Under the pieces are notes generated by a model. The model saw only the letters and a program-made list of their open reading frames with translations, searched no databases and was not told the DNA's origin. This document shows, piece after piece, positions 60,059-64,000 of a stretch of DNA of 64,000 bases (position 1 is the first letter of the stretch; every line of letters starts with the position of its first letter). The position numbers and the translations under genes are program-made. Source of the stretch: Nocardioides speluncae (GTDB lineage: Bacteria; Actinomycetota; Actinomycetes; Propionibacteriales; Nocardioidaceae); contig NZ_QEOO01000018.1 in NCBI RefSeq assembly GCF_003121585.1, forward strand, positions 1 to 64,000, read 5' to 3'.

Positions 60059-61237
60059 ATGGCGATTCTCACCCTCCAAAAGCGCGCTCGCTCGCTCGGC
60101 CGGATCCGCATTGGACAGGTCGTCCCGACTCAGTCGGGCAAGACCCGACCCGCCAAGCTCGACCGGTTCCGCCTCACCTCTCCGTCGAAGCCGCTGCTCG
60201 ACAAGGCGGCGTCGCTGTACGGCGGCACAGTCCAGGAGTGGACACCCCAAGGCGGCGGCGCCAAGCAGTGGGAGGTGCTCACCGACTCCAAGCGCATCCC
60301 GATCATGGTGCCCCCGCAGCCGGTCTCGCAGTTTCTAGAGACGTGGGCCGGTGGAATCTGCGTCCACCGCTGTGATGGCTACACGGAGATGCTCAGCGGC
60401 GAGACTTGCGATCCCGACGACCCGCGTCACATCGAGGCCCGGCCGACCACCCGCCTGAACGTCGTCCTGCGCGACGTCGAGGGCATCGGCGTGTGGAGGC
60501 TGGAAACCAAGGGCTGGAATGCCGCGATGGAACTGCCCGACGCCGCGGAGTTCCTGGCGCAGGCCGGCGGCTACGTCAACGGCTGGCTGTCCCTTGAGGA
60601 GCGTGTCTCCAAGACGGTGGTCGACGGGAAGCCGCAGACGCGTCGGTTCATGGTGCCGATCATCGAGATCGACGTGACTCCGGCCGAGCTGATGGCCGGC
60701 CGCGGCCGGGTCGCCACACCGGAGCTCGCCGGGCCGGTCCCGCAGACTCCGGCGATCGCGGGTCCGCAAGGGGAAGGCAGACCCGCGATCGCCGGACCCG
60801 ACCCGTACGCCCCGTGGTTCGAGCGGCTTGAGGACGCCGCCTCACTCGACGACTGCACCGTGATCTGGGGCGAGATGGTGCAGGCGGTGTTGGTCGGCCC
60901 GAAGGCGACGCCGTCGCCGAGGGCTGATGAGTTCGTTGCGGCGTTCAAGGAGCGCGCGCACCAGATCCAGGCCGCAAAGGCGCCGCAGCCGGATGCGGAG
61001 GGCGTGTACGAGGCCGACGTCGTCCCCGACTCCACTGCGCCGACCGCGGGCGAGGAGGAAGCGACTGTGGTCTGGACCAAGGTCCTCGAGGCTGCCGCCG
61101 AGCACGGCATGTCGCTCCCGCAGGTGCAGGACGACTTTGTCGCACGGATGGGTGACCTCACCCCCGAGTCGGCGTCTGCCTCGGAGCTCAAGGCGTACCT
61201 GCAGCTGTTGGTTACGGGCGAGGAGCCGGCGGCATGA
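60059..61237 (+). CDS. Gp3-like protein, candidate recombination directionality factor
   Basis: A 392-residue actinophage protein whose first half matches what I recall of the Gp3-like family (named for the phiC31 gp3 directionality factor): LQKRARSLGRIRIGQ, RPAKLDRFRLTSPSKPLLDKAA, ASLYGGTVQEW, QWEVLTDSKRIPIMVPPQPVSQ (each in part) and TTRLNVVLRDVEGIGVWRLE, then ETKGWNAAMELPDAAEFLAQ. Cys residues near HRCDGYTEMLSGETC may bind metal. Directionality factors switch a serine integrase from integration to excision. The rest is Pro/Ala-rich with a helical end. Some relatives have other, replication-linked roles. Confidence 0.68.
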   Translation: MAILTLQKRARSLGRIRIGQVVPTQSGKTRPAKLDRFRLTSPSKPLLDKAASLYGGTVQEWTPQGGGAKQWEVLTDSKRIPIMVPPQPVSQFLETWAGGICVHRCDGYTEMLSGETCDPDDPRHIEARPTTRLNVVLRDVEGIGVWRLETKGWNAAMELPDAAEFLAQAGGYVNGWLSLEERVSKTVVDGKPQTRRFMVPIIEIDVTPAELMAGRGRVATPELAGPVPQTPAIAGPQGEGRPAIAGPDPYAPWFERLEDAASLDDCTVIWGEMVQAVLVGPKATPSPRADEFVAAFKERAHQIQAAKAPQPDAEGVYEADVVPDSTAPTAGEEEATVVWTKVLEAAAEHGMSLPQVQDDFVARMGDLTPESASASELKAYLQLLVTGEEPAA

Positions 61238-61491
61238 ACGGCCCGGAGCACTACCGGGAAGCCGAGCGGCTCCTAGCCCTGGCAGTCGCCGAACTCGACC
61301 AGTTCAAGGCCGGCGTACCCCACCCCACGGACGTCTCGCGGGCATGCTCACAGCGCGCGGCCGCGGTCGCTGCGGTCGCCGACGTACATGCGACCCTCGC
61401 GCTCGCCGCGGCGACGGCGTACCCCGCCGTCAAGGACTACTGCGGCGACGAGAGCAACGACTCCCGCAACTGGGCGGGAGTCACGTCATGA
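61234..61491 (+). CDS. hypothetical helical phage protein
   Basis: An 85-residue alanine-rich helical protein (YREAERLLALAVAELDQFKAG, then AAAVAAVADVHATLALAAATAY). ATGA overlaps on both sides. Common type in actinophage early regions; function unknown. Confidence 0.62.
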   Translation: MNGPEHYREAERLLALAVAELDQFKAGVPHPTDVSRACSQRAAAVAAVADVHATLALAAATAYPAVKDYCGDESNDSRNWAGVTS

Positions 61492-62240
61492 CCGCCTCGA
61501 AGTGGCAGGGTATGCGCCTCCTGGGCTTCGACACCGAGACAACCGGCACCGACGTCTACAACGACCGCATCGTCACCGTCGCACTCGTCGACATCGCCTA
61601 CGGCGTACGCCCCACGGTGCGGACCTGGCTGGCCAACCCCGGCATCGACATCCCCGCCGAAGCCACCAACGTCCACGGCATCACCACCGAGCACGCCGCC
61701 GAGCACGGCGCCCCGCCCGAGATCGTCCTCCACGAAGTCACAGGCCGGCTCGCCCTCGCGCTGCAGCACAACATCCCGATCGTCGCGTTCAACGCCGCGT
61801 TCGACCTGACCTTGTTGGAGCAGGAGAACCAGCGGTACGGCGTACCCACGCTGATGGAGCGGCGCCGTTCGGTGAACGGACAGATCGCGCCGGTCATCGA
61901 CCCTCGGGTGTTGGACAAGTACGCGCACCCGTTCCGCAAGGGCGGCCGGACGCTGGTCGATGTGTGCCGCCCCTACGGGGTGGTGCACACCGGGGCGCAC
62001 GCCGCTGATGGTGACGCGTTGGCGGCGTGCCGGTTGGTCCCGAAGATCCTGGATCGGCACGCGAGGAAGTTCGTCGGGCAGACCGTGGACGGGTTGCATC
62101 AGTCGCAGATCGGGTGGGCGAAGGCGCAGGCGGACGGGCTGCGGGAGTACTTCGACAAGAACAACAAACCGCACGATGGGGTGGACCCGGGGTGGCCCCT
62201 GTACGTCGGTGTGCGCCGACCGGTCGGCGGTGCGTCGTGA
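61488..62240 (+). CDS. DnaQ-like 3'-5' exonuclease
   Basis: A 250-residue DEDDh exonuclease. Exo I is LLGFDTETTGTD (Asp-Glu), Exo II is VAFNAAFDLTLLE (Asp) and Exo III is HTGAHAADGDALAA (His and Asp five apart). It resembles polymerase III epsilon and would proofread or trim 3' ends during phage replication; no polymerase gene is visible before the window ends. ATGA overlap upstream. Confidence 0.9.
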   Translation: MTASKWQGMRLLGFDTETTGTDVYNDRIVTVALVDIAYGVRPTVRTWLANPGIDIPAEATNVHGITTEHAAEHGAPPEIVLHEVTGRLALALQHNIPIVAFNAAFDLTLLEQENQRYGVPTLMERRRSVNGQIAPVIDPRVLDKYAHPFRKGGRTLVDVCRPYGVVHTGAHAADGDALAACRLVPKILDRHARKFVGQTVDGLHQSQIGWAKAQADGLREYFDKNNKPHDGVDPGWPLYVGVRRPVGGAS

Positions 62241-62443
62241 GCGTGTGGTCTGACAACGCCTCCGCCTTCGCCACCCACCCCGAGGAAGCGATCGACCAGG
62301 AGCGCCGCTCCGCGGTCCGCGACGCGCTGGCGCTGATCGGCGAGGGCGACCCGGGCCGCGCCGAGTGGCGCCTCGTGCGGTCGTTCCGGCGGCAGGCGCG
62401 TCTGGCCGGGATCAACGTCGGCGCGCACGAGCGGAGCGCGTGA
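62237..62443 (+). CDS. hypothetical phage protein
   Basis: A 68-residue charged helical protein starting GTG 62237, overlapping both neighbours: EEAIDQERRSAVRDALALI and AEWRLVRSFRRQARLAGI. Not recognised. Confidence 0.6.
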   Translation: MSVWSDNASAFATHPEEAIDQERRSAVRDALALIGEGDPGRAEWRLVRSFRRQARLAGINVGAHERSA

Positions 62444-62835
62444 TGGGGTTCATGGCTCACCACGCGGTCGTGGTGCACATCAGCGGTTACGTCTACAGCG
62501 ACAACTACCCCAGCGGCAGGGCGCCAGCACCTGACATCGCTGCGTTCCGCGAGACCTTGCCTGGTCGCTTCCAGCGGCTGGTGGTCGGCCCGATCGTCAC
62601 GGCGATCAACGGCGACCTGGTTGCCGCGTTCCTCCCGGACGGCAGCAAGGAGGGCTGGCCGGACAGCGACGAGGGCGACGACTACCGGCGGCAGTTCATC
62701 GAGCTGTTCTCGTGGTGCTACGACGACGGGTCGTCGCCGTTCGAGGTCGTGCACCTGAGGTTCGGGGGCGACGAGCCCCAGGACGGCTGGATGGTCCAGC
62801 CGAACGTCGGCCACACGCTCGGAGTCGTGTCATGA
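62443..62835 (+). CDS. hypothetical phage protein
   Basis: A 130-residue alpha/beta protein. Recognisable stretches are HHAVVVHISGYVYSDNYPSG, GRFQRLVVGPIVTAINGDLVA (in part) and QFIELFSWCYDDGSSPFEVVHLR (in part). ATG 62443 overlaps the preceding stop as TGATG; a GTG one codon earlier is possible. Not recognised. Confidence 0.62.
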   Translation: MGFMAHHAVVVHISGYVYSDNYPSGRAPAPDIAAFRETLPGRFQRLVVGPIVTAINGDLVAAFLPDGSKEGWPDSDEGDDYRRQFIELFSWCYDDGSSPFEVVHLRFGGDEPQDGWMVQPNVGHTLGVVS

Positions 62836-62984
62836 CGGCCCCGGACCGTCCGCAGACGGCGAGCCCAGGGAGGCCGCGGCCGCCGGAGACGTGGGACCGG
62901 CTGGCGAAGATCGTCGAGGCGCGGCCTGATCTGGCTGGTCTCGGGTTGACGGTGCTGACCGAATCGGCTGCGTGGTCGGCATGA
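62832..62984 (+). CDS. small phage protein
   Basis: A 50-residue protein (PPETWDRLAKIVEARPDLAG, then LTVLTESAAW), ATGA-overlapping both neighbours. Likely real by operon geometry; function unknown. Confidence 0.55.
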   Translation: MTAPDRPQTASPGRPRPPETWDRLAKIVEARPDLAGLGLTVLTESAAWSA

Positions 62985-63187
62985 GGTACACCACGACCGC
63001 CGTCATCGAAGACGCCACCTACATGGCCAAGCACGGCGAGTCCCTCACCCGAGCCGCCCACCGCCTCGACATGACGGCGAAGGCGCTGGAGAAGCTGCTG
63101 GTCCGTCACGGCCAGCACGACGTCGCCCTGGTGCTCCGCAAGAACGACTCCCACCTCCCCGCCACGCAGAAGGTCTACCAGCCATGA
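62981..63187 (+). CDS. small HTH-like phage protein
   Basis: A 68-residue basic protein. SLTRAAHRLDMTAKALEKLL looks like a helix-turn-helix (residues about 22-41), suggesting DNA binding. ATG 62981 overlaps the preceding stop; a frame start at 62972 inside that gene is less likely. Confidence 0.62.
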   Translation: MRYTTTAVIEDATYMAKHGESLTRAAHRLDMTAKALEKLLVRHGQHDVALVLRKNDSHLPATQKVYQP

Positions 63188-64000
63188 CCGACCACACCAA
63201 GATCGAATGGGCAGACGCCACCTGGAACCCCGTCACCGGCTGCGACGAGGTCTCCCCCGGGTGTGACCACTGCTACGCCAAGACGTTCGCCGAGCGGTTC
63301 CGCGGCGTACCGGGCCACTACTTCGAGGACGGCTTCGACGTCCAGCTGCGACCCGACAAGCTCGACCTGCCGCTGCGCTGGACGAAGCCGCGGCGGGTGT
63401 TCGTCAACTCGATGAGCGACCTGTTCCACAAGGACATCCCCGACGAGTACATCGCCCGGGTCTTCGCGGTCATGGCGATCGCGCGCGCACACACGTTCCA
63501 GGTCTTGACGAAGCGGCACGGCCGGATGCGGTCGCTGCTCAGCAGTCTTCGGTTCTGGATCCAGGTGGAAACGCTCGCGTACCTCATGGCGTGCGGTGAG
63601 GACGACGACGTCGACGGCGGCCGCGCGCTGCAAGTGAGGGAGGCCCAGCGGCTCCCTGACGGGAGCATCCCGCAGGTGTGGCCGCTGCCGAACGTGTGGC
63701 TTGGCGTCTCGGTCGAGGACCAGCAGCGCGCTGACCTCCGGATCCCGGCGCTGCTCGACACCCCGGCCGCGGTCCGGTTCCTCAGCTGTGAGCCGCTGCT
63801 CGGCCGCGTGGACCTGCTGGAGGCCATCAACCAGGAACCGCTTGCGGCGTACCAGTTCCGCCCCGGCGGCATCGACTGGGTGATCGTCGGTGGCGAGTCT
63901 GGCCACGGCGCCCGGCCGATGCACCCCGACTGGGCCCGCTCGCTGCGGGACCAGTGCACGAAAGCCGGCGTCCCGTTCCACTTCAAGCAGCGCGGCGAGT
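63184..64000 (+). CDS. Gp37/Gp68 (DUF5131) family protein, cut by the window end
   Basis: The first 272 residues of a phage Gp37/Gp68-family protein; the frame is open at the window edge. The N-terminal KIEWADATWNPVTGC followed by SPGCDHCYAKTFAERF is the family hallmark, with a C-x7-C-x2-C cluster resembling radical-SAM-like iron-sulfur sites; VFVNSMSDLFHKDIP, WLGVSVEDQQRAD, FLSCEPLLG and WVIVGGESGHGARPM follow in the usual order. The biochemical role is unknown; relatives occur in many actinophages and prophages. ATGA overlap upstream. Confidence 0.85.
   Translation, partial: MTDHTKIEWADATWNPVTGCDEVSPGCDHCYAKTFAERFRGVPGHYFEDGFDVQLRPDKLDLPLRWTKPRRVFVNSMSDLFHKDIPDEYIARVFAVMAIARAHTFQVLTKRHGRMRSLLSSLRFWIQVETLAYLMACGEDDDVDGGRALQVREAQRLPDGSIPQVWPLPNVWLGVSVEDQQRADLRIPALLDTPAAVRFLSCEPLLGRVDLLEAINQEPLAAYQFRPGGIDWVIVGGESGHGARPMHPDWARSLRDQCTKAGVPFHFKQRGE

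Overview
The window is high-GC DNA with many GTG starts, overlapping stop/start codons and actinobacterial hallmark genes: a TIGR03086 mycothiol-dependent enzyme relative, LtrA, a KstR-type operator, WXG100 proteins, a SARP/BTAD regulator and a gene block resembling Rv2249c-Rv2252 of Mycobacterium tuberculosis. It is an Actinomycetota chromosome, most likely Propionibacteriales such as a Nocardioides relative (the genus is inferred). A prophage or prophage-like element enters at about 52.65 kb and runs off the right edge.

1-17 kb: a K+/H+ antiporter, a KstD-like steroid dehydrogenase with a KstR-type operator, an ArsR regulator/S41 peptidase divergent pair, an AAA ATPase, a lipoprotein, fadB-fadA beta-oxidation genes with a divergent MerR regulator, a secreted alpha-carbonic anhydrase, a DEAD-box helicase, an EamA exporter/MocR pair and an alpha-methylacyl-CoA racemase. 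The steroid dehydrogenase, fadA/fadB, racemase and the later fadH-type reductase suggest lipid or steroid catabolism. A shared dyad operator precedes both fadA and the racemase gene.

17.1-19.8 kb: a compact ESX-like polymorphic toxin cassette of two WXG100 proteins, an effector with a C-terminal toxin-like domain and two small overlapping downstream genes. 20-25.4 kb: a PadR regulator with a 2,4-dienoyl-CoA reductase, then an unusual protein joining a PknB-type kinase to a membrane KAP P-loop NTPase. 25.4-29.6 kb: two paralogous glycosyltransferases and two sulfotransferases, probably modifying cell-surface glycans. 29.8-34.5 kb: a diacylglycerol kinase and an AGPS-like flavoprotein opposite a TetR regulator and GlpD. 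34.6-39.7 kb: a VOC protein, an ECF sigma factor, a mycothiol-related protein and a large LuxR regulator.

39.8-49.2 kb: a 2.8-thousand-residue secreted SpvB/RHS protein ending in a GH-E nuclease toxin domain, followed by ankyrin-repeat and DUF2185 genes as immunity candidates. A SARP-type regulator is divergent from it, and the intervening region carries three repeats at exact 11-bp spacing. An LtrA gene follows, then an MFS transporter gene whose 5' end is missing exactly where a serine-integrase gene begins.

52.7-64 kb: the element carries a serine integrase, small membrane proteins, a divergent repressor/Cro-like switch with repeated operators, and a tightly overlapping rightward early operon. 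That operon includes a PD-(D/E)XK nuclease, a zinc-knuckle/HNH protein, a Gp3-like recombination directionality factor candidate, a DnaQ-like exonuclease and a Gp37/Gp68-type protein cut by the window end. No structural genes are visible. No tRNA, rRNA or CRISPR array was recognised by eye.
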